Source of the DNA: UBA961 sp049317525
GTDB taxonomy: Bacteria > Bacteroidota > Ignavibacteria > Kapaibacteriales > UBA961
Direction: 5' to 3'
DNA: 61,438 nt
NCBI GenBank assembly: GCA_049317525.1
Contig: JBMOIC010000018.1
Span: 1-61,438, forward strand
The notes beneath the pieces were generated by a model that saw only the letters and a program-made list of their open reading frames with translations, had not been told where the DNA came from and searched no databases. Every line of letters starts with the position of its first letter. The stretch's first letter is position 1. The translations under genes were made by a program, and so were the position numbers. This document shows positions 33,886 through 42,851 of this stretch, one piece after another.

Positions 33886-35736
33886 ATGCATGAAACAACT
33901 GCTTTTGTAGGAACACCAAATAGTGGTAAATCTACATTATTTAATGTACTTACAGGCATGCGCCAAAAGGTTGGTAATTTTCCAGGAGTAACTTTAGAGC
34001 CAGCATTAGGTGAAATTGGTAAAAAACCCAATAGTAATACAGTATTAGATCTTCCTGGAATATATAGTTTAGACCCCATTTCTCCAGATGAAGAACTTGC
34101 TTCATCGGTTCTTTATGGAACAAATCCACACATTCGGAAGCCTTCTCGCATTTTGTTCATCATGGATGCAACAAGTATTGAAAAGGGCTTATTCCTATAT
34201 TCTCAGATATCAAATTTAGGTATACCAATAATCATTGCTGTAACAATGGTTGATTCTATAAAAGCACAAGGCGGAGTTTTTGACGATATATCATTAGAAA
34301 GAATATTGGGTATTCCAATTATTCCAGTTGTTGGGCATAAAGGAATTGGATTAGAAGAAGTTCAGCGTATGCTTTCGGATTCAAAATATTTTATCATACC
34401 AGATCCATTATTTGCAACTGCAGATATTACAGAAAGAATTCTATGGGCTAGGGCAACTACAAAAGAAGTTCTTAGTTTACCCCAATTAAATACATTTTCA
34501 ACAACACTAGATAAAGTATTGCTTCATCCAATTGGAGGAATAGCAATATTCTTAAGTGTTATGATTCTTTTTTTTCAATCTATTTTTAGTTGGGCTAGCC
34601 CTCTAATGGATGTGATTGAAACACTTTTTGGTAATATGCAGGAGCAAGTTGCTTATCTATTGCCTCATGGAATTATTGCAGATTTTATCAGCCGGGGATT
34701 AATTGCAGGCGTCGGATCTGTGATTGTATTCTTGCCACAAATCCTTTTATTAAATATTATAATCGTAATACTAGAAGATTGCGGTTATCTAGCTAGAGCA
34801 GCATTCTTGGTAGATAGATTTATGGGAATATTTGGACTCCAAGGACGTTCATTTATTCCTTTATTGGGATCTTTTGCATGTGCAATTCCCGGTATCATGT
34901 CTGCAAGAATAATACCCTCGCATCGGGAAAGAATGGCTACCATGCTCATTGCACCTTTAATGACATGTTCTGCTAGATTACCAGTATACACTTTGCTTAT
35001 TAGTGCATTTATTCCTACAACAATGATTTGGGGTTTCTTTTCTTTACAAGCAGCTGTCTTAGCAGGCTTATATGTCATTGCCGCTTTGGTAGGTTTATTC
35101 ATTGCATTATTAATGAAAAAAACTATTTTTAAAGGAGATATCACCCCATTTTTAATAGAATTTCCTCCATATAGAATGCCCTCATTAAAGAGTTTATTGG
35201 TAACTGTATATGACCGTTCTAAAGACTTTTTAACATCTGCTGGTACTGTAATTGTTACTTTATCGATTATTCTTTGGTTTTTATCTGCTTTCCCACGTAT
35301 AGACTTTCCACCAGAAACTTCCTCTATAGTCAAACAGCAAATGCAATTAGAACAATCGTATGCTGGTTCATTAGGAAAAGTTATAGAGCCTATCTTTGCT
35401 CCACTTGGTTTTGATTGGAAATTAACAATTGGGATTATTGGAAGTTTTGCAGCAAGAGAAGTATTTGTAACGGTAATGGGACAGCTTTATGCTACTGATA
35501 CAAGCTTAGGAGATGAATCGTTAAGACAAATTTTATATAATTCTATACCTCTTGCTTCTGCTTTATCGGTATTAGCTTTTTATGTGTTTGCATTACAATG
35601 TATTTCTACAATGGCAATTTTAAAAAGGGAAACTGGGTCTTGGAAATGGCCAGCTTTTGCTTTCGTTTATACATTTGTACTAGCATATATTTTTGCATTT
35701 GCAACATATCGAATTACACTTGCCCTAATTTCTTAA
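33886..35736 (+). CDS. feoB: Ferrous iron transport protein B
   Basis: This 616-residue protein is FeoB, the GTPase-coupled inner-membrane Fe(II) permease. The G domain (1-165) has G1 GTPNSGKST, switch region VGNFPGVTLEP and G3 DLPGIYSL. The G4 motif, normally NxxD, reads TMVD near 119-122, so the guanine-binding Asn is Thr. Membrane helices start near 215. Both Gate regions are seen (GYLARAAFLVDRFMGIFGLQGRSFIPLLGSFAC-like, split around 300-330, and the second near 510-530 with SFAAREVFVTVMGQLY). It is shorter than the 770-residue enterobacterial form. It follows feoA and ends 7 bp from a convergent peptidase gene. Confidence 0.95.
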   Translation: MHETTAFVGTPNSGKSTLFNVLTGMRQKVGNFPGVTLEPALGEIGKKPNSNTVLDLPGIYSLDPISPDEELASSVLYGTNPHIRKPSRILFIMDATSIEKGLFLYSQISNLGIPIIIAVTMVDSIKAQGGVFDDISLERILGIPIIPVVGHKGIGLEEVQRMLSDSKYFIIPDPLFATADITERILWARATTKEVLSLPQLNTFSTTLDKVLLHPIGGIAIFLSVMILFFQSIFSWASPLMDVIETLFGNMQEQVAYLLPHGIIADFISRGLIAGVGSVIVFLPQILLLNIIIVILEDCGYLARAAFLVDRFMGIFGLQGRSFIPLLGSFACAIPGIMSARIIPSHRERMATMLIAPLMTCSARLPVYTLLISAFIPTTMIWGFFSLQAAVLAGLYVIAALVGLFIALLMKKTIFKGDITPFLIEFPPYRMPSLKSLLVTVYDRSKDFLTSAGTVIVTLSIILWFLSAFPRIDFPPETSSIVKQQMQLEQSYAGSLGKVIEPIFAPLGFDWKLTIGIIGSFAAREVFVTVMGQLYATDTSLGDESLRQILYNSIPLASALSVLAFYVFALQCISTMAILKRETGSWKWPAFAFVYTFVLAYIFAFATYRITLALIS

Positions 35737-35743
35737 TTCTTTT

Positions 35744-37003
35744 TCAACCAGGAATTATAGAAACACCAACTTTATTTTCTTCTTTTAACACAGATGAACT
35801 AAATATTGATAAATCCTCTACCGTAATTGCTGATATTTTATCTAATAATGTAAAAGCTCTTTTGGGATTATTCCAGAACATAGTTTGATTGCAAAATAAA
35901 TCTGCCAATCCTGAATTTGTTTGCATATGATGCGCAATTCCAGTTGCAGCTGCATTTCTTGCTTTCATTAATTCGTGATGATCAAATGGATGATCAATTA
36001 ATGTGTAGATTTCTTCTTCAAGGGCAGATCTAAGTTGATGCTCAGTAATTGATGGGTCGGCAGCGGTAGCAGAGAATGTTAATAATGAAGTATGTTCTCT
36101 TTGGTCTGCAAAACAAATCACAGAAGATGCAATTTGCTTATCCCTTACCAAAGATGTATATAATCTAGAACTGCGTCCATCAGCAGCTGCAGATGCTAAA
36201 ACATCACCAATTAATGCATGTTCATGCAAGAATCCAGGAAAATGATAACTTGAAAATATTGCAACTAATGGAACTTGATCTGTAACAGTTTCTGATGTTG
36301 ATAATAACATAGATTTATCGAATGCATGCCTCATTACAGGATTTTTGTCTGATACGATATCACCAAAATATTTATGAGCAAGGTCAATAGCTTTTTGTGG
36401 TTCAACAGCACCAGAAATCACCAAACAAGCATTATTGGGTCTATAATACATAGAAAAAAAGCGAGCTACTTCATCTAAAGTGGCTGATTCTATATGCTCT
36501 TTTAAACCTAAGATTTCCCAATTATATGAACATTCTTTGCTAAATGCACATGAAGCCTGAATGGATCTCCACTTTCCATATGGCTGATTTTCTACAGTTT
36601 GCTTCATTTCTTCAAGAACAACTTTTTTTTGAGTGTCCAAGCCGATTTGCTGAACACCAAACTGTAACATTCTATCTGATTCTAGCCATAATGCTAATTC
36701 TAATTGATGAGCAGGAAATGTAGAATGATAAATTGTTTGATCATAAGAAGTATATGCATTGAATTGTCCTCCGGCCCTGGAACAATAAGAATCGAACTCT
36801 CCCCTTCCTACATTCAAAGAACCATCAAACATTAAATGCTCAAAGAAATGAGCAAATCCCTTATGCTTAATATTATCATCTTTAGAGCCAACTTTATAAC
36901 CAACAGTAATATTAACTACAGGAGCTTTCATATTTGAAACAACAATAACACGCAAGCCATTGTGCAATGTAGTATCATATACCATGGATTCTATAGAACT
37001 CAT
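35744..37003 (-). CDS. M16 family zinc peptidase
   Basis: From ATG 37003 (MSSIESMVYDTT) this is a 419-residue M16 protein with the inverted zinc motif HFFEH (His52, Glu55, His56) and the distal glutamate in KKVVLEEMKQTVENQPYG near 125-140. An inactive-type C-terminal domain follows (NNACLVISGAVEPQKAI near 190). The open frame extends to 37090, but that part runs through a terminator and into tRNA-Arg, so it is not coding. No signal peptide is visible with this start. M16 peptidases degrade short peptides or process precursors; the substrate is unknown. Confidence 0.92.
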   Translation of the reverse strand: MSSIESMVYDTTLHNGLRVIVVSNMKAPVVNITVGYKVGSKDDNIKHKGFAHFFEHLMFDGSLNVGRGEFDSYCSRAGGQFNAYTSYDQTIYHSTFPAHQLELALWLESDRMLQFGVQQIGLDTQKKVVLEEMKQTVENQPYGKWRSIQASCAFSKECSYNWEILGLKEHIESATLDEVARFFSMYYRPNNACLVISGAVEPQKAIDLAHKYFGDIVSDKNPVMRHAFDKSMLLSTSETVTDQVPLVAIFSSYHFPGFLHEHALIGDVLASAAADGRSSRLYTSLVRDKQIASSVICFADQREHTSLLTFSATAADPSITEHQLRSALEEEIYTLIDHPFDHHELMKARNAAATGIAHHMQTNSGLADLFCNQTMFWNNPKRAFTLLDKISAITVEDLSIFSSSVLKEENKVGVSIIPG

Positions 37004-37020
37004 ATATATACCAATAATAA

Positions 37021-37054
37021 TAAAAAACCCGGCAAACAAAATTGTTAACCGGGT
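37021..37054 (-). terminator. Terminator after tRNA-Arg
   Basis: On the minus strand ACCCGG (37049-37054) pairs with CCGGGT (37027-37032), with an inner AACA/TGTT stem, followed by six T. It starts five bases after the tRNA 3' end. Confidence 0.8.
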
Positions 37055-37058
37055 AAAG

Positions 37059-37132
37059 TACGCCCGATAGGACTCGAACCTATTACCCACAGCTTAGAAG
37101 GCTGTTGCTCTATCCAGATGAGCTACGGGCGC
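37059..37132 (-). tRNA. tRNA-Arg (anticodon TCT)
   Basis: A 74-nt cloverleaf. The acceptor stem GCGCCCG pairs with CGGGCGT (first pair G-U) with discriminator A. The anticodon stem ACAGC/GCTGT encloses the loop CTTCTAA, giving anticodon TCT. The T arm has the usual GTTCGAGTC loop. CCA is not encoded. The gene has its own promoter (37154-37185) and a terminator directly downstream. Confidence 0.97.
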
Positions 37133-37153
37133 AAACTTGTATAATCAAGATTA

Positions 37154-37185
37154 CAAAAATAAGCTCATTTCTTGCATTCTACAAA
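37154..37185 (-). promoter_or_regulatory. Promoter of tRNA-Arg
   Basis: On the minus strand TTTG (37182-37185), a 20-bp spacer and TATTTTTG (37154-37161) match the Bacteroidota-type pattern. Transcription should begin near 37147, about 15 nt before the mature tRNA 5' end. It lies back to back with the SRP RNA promoter. Confidence 0.75.
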
Positions 37186-37191
37186 GAAAAC

Positions 37192-37223
37192 TTTGTAAAA
37201 TCACAAAAAAACTACTATTTTTG
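37192..37223 (+). promoter_or_regulatory. Promoter of SRP RNA
   Basis: TTTG (37192-37195), a 20-bp spacer and TATTTTTG (37216-37223) have the same element sequences and spacing as the divergent tRNA-Arg promoter. The expected start, near 37230, coincides with the 5' end of the SRP RNA helix. Confidence 0.75.
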
Positions 37224-37226
37224 TAG

Positions 37227-37323
37227 CGGGTCAAGCCCCGTGCGGTTATGACAGATTTAACCCCGCCAGGTCCGGAAGGAAGCAACGGTCGATCTGCTCT
37301 GACAGGTCGGTAAGCTTGACCTA
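37227..37323 (+). ncRNA. ffs: Signal recognition particle RNA, small (4.5S) type
   Basis: The diagnostic apical segment CCAGGTCCGGAAGGAAGCA (37266-37284) carries the GGAA tetraloop and the symmetric loop that bind Ffh. The ends pair: GGGTCAAGC (37228-37236) with GCTTGACCT (37314-37322), giving a hairpin of about 97 nt without an Alu domain. A T-run (37325-37332) follows and should end transcription. Exact ends are approximate. The RNA works with Ffh and FtsY in co-translational membrane targeting. Confidence 0.95.
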
Positions 37324-37420
37324 TATTTTTTTGTAGTAATGAGCAGGGTACTCTATTGTTACATTTATTCCAGCGAATATGCCTCAAAGTCATTTAATTC
37401 CCTCGATAGCTTATTGCACA

Positions 37421-38224
37421 ATGATTGATGAAGCAACTTCATTCATCAGAAATAAGTTTGCATCACAACCATCAATAGGTATCATACTTGGAACTGGATT
37501 AGGAGCTGTTGCTCAGCATATCATTCCAGAGTGTATCATAGAATATCGTGAGATACCACATTTCCCATTATCAACAGTAGAATCTCATACTGGTAGATTA
37601 ATAATTGGGACATTATCTGGCAAACTAGTTATTGCGATGCAAGGACGTTTCCATTATTATGAAGGATATACAATGCAGGAAATAACATTTCCTATAAGAG
37701 TGTTATATGCATTGGGTATTTCTACATTATTGGTATCAAATGCATGTGGAGCATTAAATCCAGAATTTTCTAGAAGCGATATCATGATTATAGAGGATCA
37801 TATAAATCTGTTGGGAGATAATCCTTTAATTGGACAAAATCTATCTCAGTTTGGTCCGAGATTTCCAGATATGAGCATGCCCTATCATCAAGATTTAATA
37901 TCTATAGCCGAACAATGTGCTGCCGAATTACATATCCCAATAAAAAAGGGCGTATATGTTTCTGTTCCTGGGCCAAATTTAGAAACAAGGGCAGAATATC
38001 GTTTTTTACGAATGATTGGCGCTGATGTTGTTGGCATGAGCACAATCCCAGAAGTGATAGTTGCTTGCCATATGAATATGAGAGTAATAGGTTTTTCTAT
38101 TATTACAGACGAGTGTTTTCCAGAATTTTTACAACCTGTTACTATGTCTGAAATCATTGAAGCAGCAGAAAAAGCAGAGCCAAATTTAGTAAAACTCATA
38201 ACATCATTTATTCAGCATGTTTAA
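37421..38224 (+). CDS. Purine nucleoside phosphorylase (PNP/MTAP family)
   Basis: This enzyme cleaves purine nucleosides with phosphate in purine salvage. I start at ATG 37421 (MIDEATSFIRNKF, 267 residues), which fits the family N-terminus; an upstream ATG at 37379 would add 14 residues. Signatures are the phosphate loop IGIILGTGLGAV near 19-30, MQGRFHYYEGYTMQEITFP near 78-96, LLVSNACGALNPEF near 106, GPNLETRAEYRFLRMIGADVVGMSTIPEVIVA near 180-211 (read in parts) and ITDECFP near 226. It is the trimeric, low-molecular-mass PNP type. A cupin gene follows 8 bp later. Confidence 0.93.
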   Translation: MIDEATSFIRNKFASQPSIGIILGTGLGAVAQHIIPECIIEYREIPHFPLSTVESHTGRLIIGTLSGKLVIAMQGRFHYYEGYTMQEITFPIRVLYALGISTLLVSNACGALNPEFSRSDIMIIEDHINLLGDNPLIGQNLSQFGPRFPDMSMPYHQDLISIAEQCAAELHIPIKKGVYVSVPGPNLETRAEYRFLRMIGADVVGMSTIPEVIVACHMNMRVIGFSIITDECFPEFLQPVTMSEIIEAAEKAEPNLVKLITSFIQHV

Positions 38225-38232
38225 ATAATCAT

Positions 38233-38601
38233 ATGTTTATCAAACACTTAGATGATTGCGAAGAATTTACCGCAGGTGATAATACTCTTTTAAGAGAATT
38301 ATTACATCCAGATAAGCAACCTTTATCAATAAGATATAGCCTTGCCCATGCAACAGTTAAACCGGGCCTCACATCATTTGAACATGCATTAGAGACATCA
38401 GAGATATATTATATACTTCAAGGGAATGGATTAATGTATATAAACGATGAGCAATCAGAAGTATCGGCAGGACATATCATTTACATTGCACCAAAATCAA
38501 GACAATGTATCAAGAATATTGGTACGGAGGATTTGGTATTTTTATGTATTGTTGATCCAGCTTGGAGAATAGAAGATGAGATAGTGTATCATGCATCATA
38601 A
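38233..38601 (+). CDS. Single-domain cupin protein
   Basis: This 122-residue protein is one small beta barrel with cupin motifs: the first contains HALETSEIYYILQGNG near 48-63, where one of the usual His ligands is replaced, and the second is AGHIIYIAPKSRQCIKNIG near 78-96. Such proteins bind a metal and act as isomerases, dioxygenases or sensors; no specific role can be given. It lies 8 bp after the PNP gene and its end overlaps uvrC by 6 bp tail to tail. Confidence 0.85.
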   Translation: MFIKHLDDCEEFTAGDNTLLRELLHPDKQPLSIRYSLAHATVKPGLTSFEHALETSEIYYILQGNGLMYINDEQSEVSAGHIIYIAPKSRQCIKNIGTEDLVFLCIVDPAWRIEDEIVYHAS

Positions 38602-40431
38602 TTGTTGAATTCCCTTTAGCAATAATTCTGCGCCTTTTTTTCCAATACACTCTTCCCAGTCCTTTGGTGTAGCACTTTTTACACCTTTTACAGATCCAAA
38701 ATGAACAAGTAGTTTTTCTGCTGTTTTAGGTCCAATTCCTGAAATAGACGTTAATTCTGTTTGAAATGTTCGTTTATCTCTCAGTTTTCTATGAAAAGTA
38801 ATTGCAAATCTATGTGCTTCATCTCTTAAATTTTGTAGCAATCTTAACCCAGTAGAAGTTCTAGGTAATAATAGAGATTCTGATTGATGTGGAAAGAAAA
38901 TTTCTTCCAATCTTTTTGCTAATCCAATAACAGGTATATGTTTTGTTTGTTCGATTGATTGTAATATGTCAACAGCAGCTGATAATTGTCCTTTACCACC
39001 ATCAATAACAATTAAGTCAGGAAGTTCTTGTTGTTCTTCAACCGCTCTATTATATCTTCTTTTAATGACTTCTCGCATAGCTGCAAAATCATCATTCCCA
39101 ATAAAAGATTGAATTTTATAAGTTCTATATGCACTTTTTTTAGGTTTACCATCAAAAAAAACAACCATACTAGAAACATAATCAGTGCCTTGCATATGAG
39201 AATTATCAAAGCACTCTATTTTTCTAGGAGCAAATTCTAATCTCAAATCTTTTTGTAAAGATGCTACACCTCTTGGTAATGCTTGATCTTTTAGAGCTTT
39301 TTGTAAATGTAATTCTCTCAACATAAAAGCAGCATTTGTTTCGGCCATAGAAATAATTTTTCTTTTATCACCAATTTTGGGAATAGAGATATGAACAGAT
39401 TCACCTTTTTTTTCTGACAGCCAATTAAGTGAATATTCTTCATCGATAATAGGAAATGGCAAATAAATTTCTTCAGGAATATGTTCGCTTTCTAGATAAT
39501 ATTTTTCGATAGCAATCCTAAGCATTTCCTCTTTTGCTTTTTCGTCTGCATGAGAAATAAAATAATGTGTTTTCCCTATCATTTTCCCTTCACGAATATT
39601 TAATATCATAATACAAGCATCTTCATCGATAATAGAGAGTGCAAAAATATCTCTGTCTATAAGGTCTGTTACAACAACTTTTTGTTTCCCAGTATATTCT
39701 CTTAACACTGACAAACGATTTCTCATTAAGGTAGCTTCTTCAAATTGAAGATTTTCTGCAGCTGACAACATTTGCTGCTCAATTTGTTGTTCTAAGACCT
39801 TTGTTTTTCCATTTAAGATCATACTAGCTTGCATCATATAAGTATTATATGATACATGATTTGTAAATCCTTCACAAGGACCTTCGCATTTTTTGATATG
39901 ATAATCCAAGCATACTTTATATTTTTTTTGATTGATTGAATTCTCAGTTAAAGGTAAATCGCAGCTTCTAATCGGGAATAAAGAGCGGATAGTTCTTAAT
40001 AAATATTGCAGATATCTACCATCTGTATAAGGTCCAAAATATTTACTTCCATCTCTTATTATTGTTCTAGTAGAAAAAAGCCTAGGAAATAACTCATTAG
40101 TAATTCTGATATAAGGATATGATTTATCATCTTTTAAAAGAATATTATATTTAGGTCGAAATTCTTTAATCAGGTTGTTTTCTAATAAGAGCGCTTCGGT
40201 TTCTGTATCTGTTACAATAATTTCAATATCATGAATGTGGCGAATCAAAGCTTTAGTTTTAGCATCCATTGGCCTTTCTTGAAAATATGATTTCACCCTA
40301 TTTTTTAAGTTCTTAGCTTTTCCAACATAAATAATAGTTCCATCGGCATTCTTAAATTGATAAATACCTGGCTTAATAGGAAGTTTTGATAATTTTTCTG
40401 CTAAAGTTAGTGGTGAATATGATTGATTCAT
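38596..40431 (-). CDS. uvrC: Excinuclease ABC subunit C
   Basis: UvrC makes both incisions in nucleotide excision repair. The 611-residue protein has the GIY-YIG domain at residues 15-95 (GIYQFKNADGTIIYVGKAKNLKNR), a Cys-containing segment near 150-165, a UVR helical pair that binds UvrB near 210-240 (EEATLMRNRLSVL), the RNase H-like endonuclease near 385-540 (ECFDNSHMQGTDYVSSMVV, LIVIDGGKGQLSAA) and two C-terminal helix-hairpin-helix motifs (SISGIGPKTAEKLLVHFGS). The FDNSH form is common in the Bacteroidota group. uvrA and uvrB are not in the window. Confidence 0.97.
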   Translation of the reverse strand: MNQSYSPLTLAEKLSKLPIKPGIYQFKNADGTIIYVGKAKNLKNRVKSYFQERPMDAKTKALIRHIHDIEIIVTDTETEALLLENNLIKEFRPKYNILLKDDKSYPYIRITNELFPRLFSTRTIIRDGSKYFGPYTDGRYLQYLLRTIRSLFPIRSCDLPLTENSINQKKYKVCLDYHIKKCEGPCEGFTNHVSYNTYMMQASMILNGKTKVLEQQIEQQMLSAAENLQFEEATLMRNRLSVLREYTGKQKVVVTDLIDRDIFALSIIDEDACIMILNIREGKMIGKTHYFISHADEKAKEEMLRIAIEKYYLESEHIPEEIYLPFPIIDEEYSLNWLSEKKGESVHISIPKIGDKRKIISMAETNAAFMLRELHLQKALKDQALPRGVASLQKDLRLEFAPRKIECFDNSHMQGTDYVSSMVVFFDGKPKKSAYRTYKIQSFIGNDDFAAMREVIKRRYNRAVEEQQELPDLIVIDGGKGQLSAAVDILQSIEQTKHIPVIGLAKRLEEIFFPHQSESLLLPRTSTGLRLLQNLRDEAHRFAITFHRKLRDKRTFQTELTSISGIGPKTAEKLLVHFGSVKGVKSATPKDWEECIGKKGAELLLKGIQQL

Positions 40432-40604
40432 AGAATTTATATAATAAAGAAGCAGAATATAGAAGAATTAGGCAAAAGTGGAAAAACAATCCTATGCCAT
40501 TCCCTTTTCACATCGTAATTTTGTAAAAGCATTGTATTATGATCATAATAACGAATATACATTACAATGTTAAGAAAGTTTTCTCATTCCGAATAGACGA
40601 TAAT

Positions 40605-42845
40605 ATGTCAATATCACCCCAAGATCTTCATCAGCCATTATTTTCCGAAGTTGAAGTTACTGTTGAAACTGCCAAAGAGCTAGGATTAACTACTACAGAA
40701 TATGAATCTATATGCAAAGTGCTAGATAGAATACCAACATATACAGAATTAGGAATTTATTCTGTTATGTGGAGTGAGCATTGTTCATATAAGAATTCTA
40801 TCCTTCAATTAAAAACATTGCCAAGGTCTGGTGGGCGCATGCTTGTAGATGCAGGCGAGGAAAATGCTGGATTAATTGATATTGGCAATGGATATGCAAT
40901 TGCTTTTAAGATAGAAAGTCATAATCATCCTTCTGCAGTGGAACCATTTCAAGGTGCTGCTACGGGAGTTGGTGGAATTTTACGTGATATTTTTACAATG
41001 GGTGCTAGGCCAATCGCAGCATTAAACTCTTTGCGTTTTGGTGAATTATCAAATGATCGAACAAAATATCTTTTAAACGGTGTGGTTCATGGCATTAGCC
41101 ATTATGGCAATTGTTTTGGTGTTCCAACTGTAGGAGGAGAAGTATATTTTGACCATTGTTATACAGATAATCCCCTTGTTAATGCAATGGCAGTTGGTAT
41201 TGTTAAAGTTGGCGAAACATGCTCTGCTACTGCAGATGGAAAAGGTAATACAGTAATGATTATGGGTAGTTCCACCGGAAGAGATGGTATTCATGGTGCA
41301 TCATTATTGGCTTCTAGAGAATTTGATGAAAAAACCGAAGATATGCGTCCTACTGTCCAAGTTGGAGATCCATTTGCTGAAAAATTATTATTAGAAGCTA
41401 CACTAGAATTGATTCAGAGTGGCTGTGTTACTGGCATGCAAGATATGGGTGCAGCAGGTATTTGCTGTTCCACTTCAGAAATGAGTGCAAAAGGAAAATC
41501 TGGAATGACAATAAATCTAGATTATGTTCCTTTGCGTGAACAAGATATGAGTGCCTATGAAATCATGCTTTCAGAATCTCAAGAAAGAATGCTTGTTATC
41601 ATCGAAAAAGGAAAAGAAAGTATTGCCGAAAGAATTTGTGCTAAATGGGATGTTCCAATAAAAGTAATTGGACAAGTAGAAGATGATGGCATTATACGAG
41701 TATTTCGTAATGGCAAAAAAGTTGTAGAATTACCAGCACAATCTCTTGTTTTAGGTGGCCAAGCACCTGTATATGTTCGAGAGCAAAAAAAACCTGACTA
41801 TTTACATACTGTTAATCAATTACCCGATATTACGATTGATCCAAGCCAACATAAAGATATTCTTTTAGGATTATTAAAGCAAACTACCATTACCGGGAAA
41901 TCATGGATTTTCGAGCAATATGATTCTCAAGTAAGAACAAATACAGTATCTATTAAAGGCGATGCAGCCATATTAAGAATAAAGGAAATAGACGGATTTG
42001 GTATTGCTTTAACAACAGATTGCAATAGTAGATATGTATATGTAAATCCTTATAAAGGGGCCATGATTGCAGTTGCTGAAGCTGCCAGAAATGTAGCATG
42101 TGTTGGCGCAGAACCAGTTGCAATAACTAATTGTCTTAATTTTGGCAATCCATATGATCCAGAAGTATTTTGGCAATTTGCAGAAGCAATCCGTGGAATG
42201 GGAGATGCATGTAGAGCTTTAGGAACACCGGTAACAGGCGGTAATGTAAGTTTTCATAATGAATCACAAAGGCATGCCATATTCCCAACTCCAACAATTG
42301 GGATGCTTGGTTTGATACCAGATATTAGCAAGACAGTTGGCGCTGGATTTACTGAATCACATGCAATCATATGTTTACTTGGAAAACAAGTTGGAGGATT
42401 AGAGGCATCTGAAACCTTAAAGATGCTTACTGGATTGATTGCTGGAGATGCCCCGTATTTTGACCTTGACGAAGAAATCAGATTGCAAAAAACAATTATC
42501 AGATTAATCAGAGAAGGCATAATTTTGTCTGCACATGATTGCTCGGAAGGCGGCTTAGCAACTGCAATTTGCGAAAGCGCCATTGCTTCTGAAATAGGGG
42601 CTACAATGGAATTACCATGTGAAGAAAGTGCAGATAATTTATTTGGGGAAGCACAAAGCAGAATAATTCTCACAGTTTCGAAAGATAAATTAGCGATATG
42701 CCAGCAGATTGCAGATGAAATGAATGTACCATGTGTTCCGATAGGAATTACAGGTGGAAATGATATTCACTTTGAATCCTGTATATTATCAATTAAAGAA
42801 GCAAAAGAAGCATTTACACATACATTACAAAACATAATGTCATAA
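40605..42845 (+). CDS. purL: Phosphoribosylformylglycinamidine synthase subunit II
   Basis: PurL catalyses the ATP-dependent amidation of FGAR to FGAM in purine synthesis. From ATG 40605 (MSISPQDLHQ) it has 746 residues, the small PurL type that needs separate PurQ (glutaminase) and PurS; neither is in the window. Signatures are SEHCSYKNSI near 52-61, IESHNHPSAVEPFQGAATGV near 103-122, MQDMGAAGICCSTSEM near 279 and NCLNFGNPYDPEVFW near 511. The frame is open up to 40539, but the family N-terminus fits the chosen start. A TAATTTTG at 40516-40523 could be its -7 element. Confidence 0.96.
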   Translation: MSISPQDLHQPLFSEVEVTVETAKELGLTTTEYESICKVLDRIPTYTELGIYSVMWSEHCSYKNSILQLKTLPRSGGRMLVDAGEENAGLIDIGNGYAIAFKIESHNHPSAVEPFQGAATGVGGILRDIFTMGARPIAALNSLRFGELSNDRTKYLLNGVVHGISHYGNCFGVPTVGGEVYFDHCYTDNPLVNAMAVGIVKVGETCSATADGKGNTVMIMGSSTGRDGIHGASLLASREFDEKTEDMRPTVQVGDPFAEKLLLEATLELIQSGCVTGMQDMGAAGICCSTSEMSAKGKSGMTINLDYVPLREQDMSAYEIMLSESQERMLVIIEKGKESIAERICAKWDVPIKVIGQVEDDGIIRVFRNGKKVVELPAQSLVLGGQAPVYVREQKKPDYLHTVNQLPDITIDPSQHKDILLGLLKQTTITGKSWIFEQYDSQVRTNTVSIKGDAAILRIKEIDGFGIALTTDCNSRYVYVNPYKGAMIAVAEAARNVACVGAEPVAITNCLNFGNPYDPEVFWQFAEAIRGMGDACRALGTPVTGGNVSFHNESQRHAIFPTPTIGMLGLIPDISKTVGAGFTESHAIICLLGKQVGGLEASETLKMLTGLIAGDAPYFDLDEEIRLQKTIIRLIREGIILSAHDCSEGGLATAICESAIASEIGATMELPCEESADNLFGEAQSRIILTVSKDKLAICQQIADEMNVPCVPIGITGGNDIHFESCILSIKEAKEAFTHTLQNIMS

Positions 42846-42851
42846 ACCCGA

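Noticed and set aside
34785..35333. 182-codon open frame antisense to feoB
   Set aside because: It mirrors the membrane-helix codons of feoB, has no start context and resembles no known protein.
37004..37090. N-terminal extension of the M16 peptidase
   Set aside because: This part covers the tRNA-Arg terminator and the 3' end of the tRNA, so translation from there is implausible; ATG 37003 fits the family.
37151..37393. 80-codon open frame on the minus strand
   Set aside because: It lies over the SRP RNA and its promoter and has no protein-like features.
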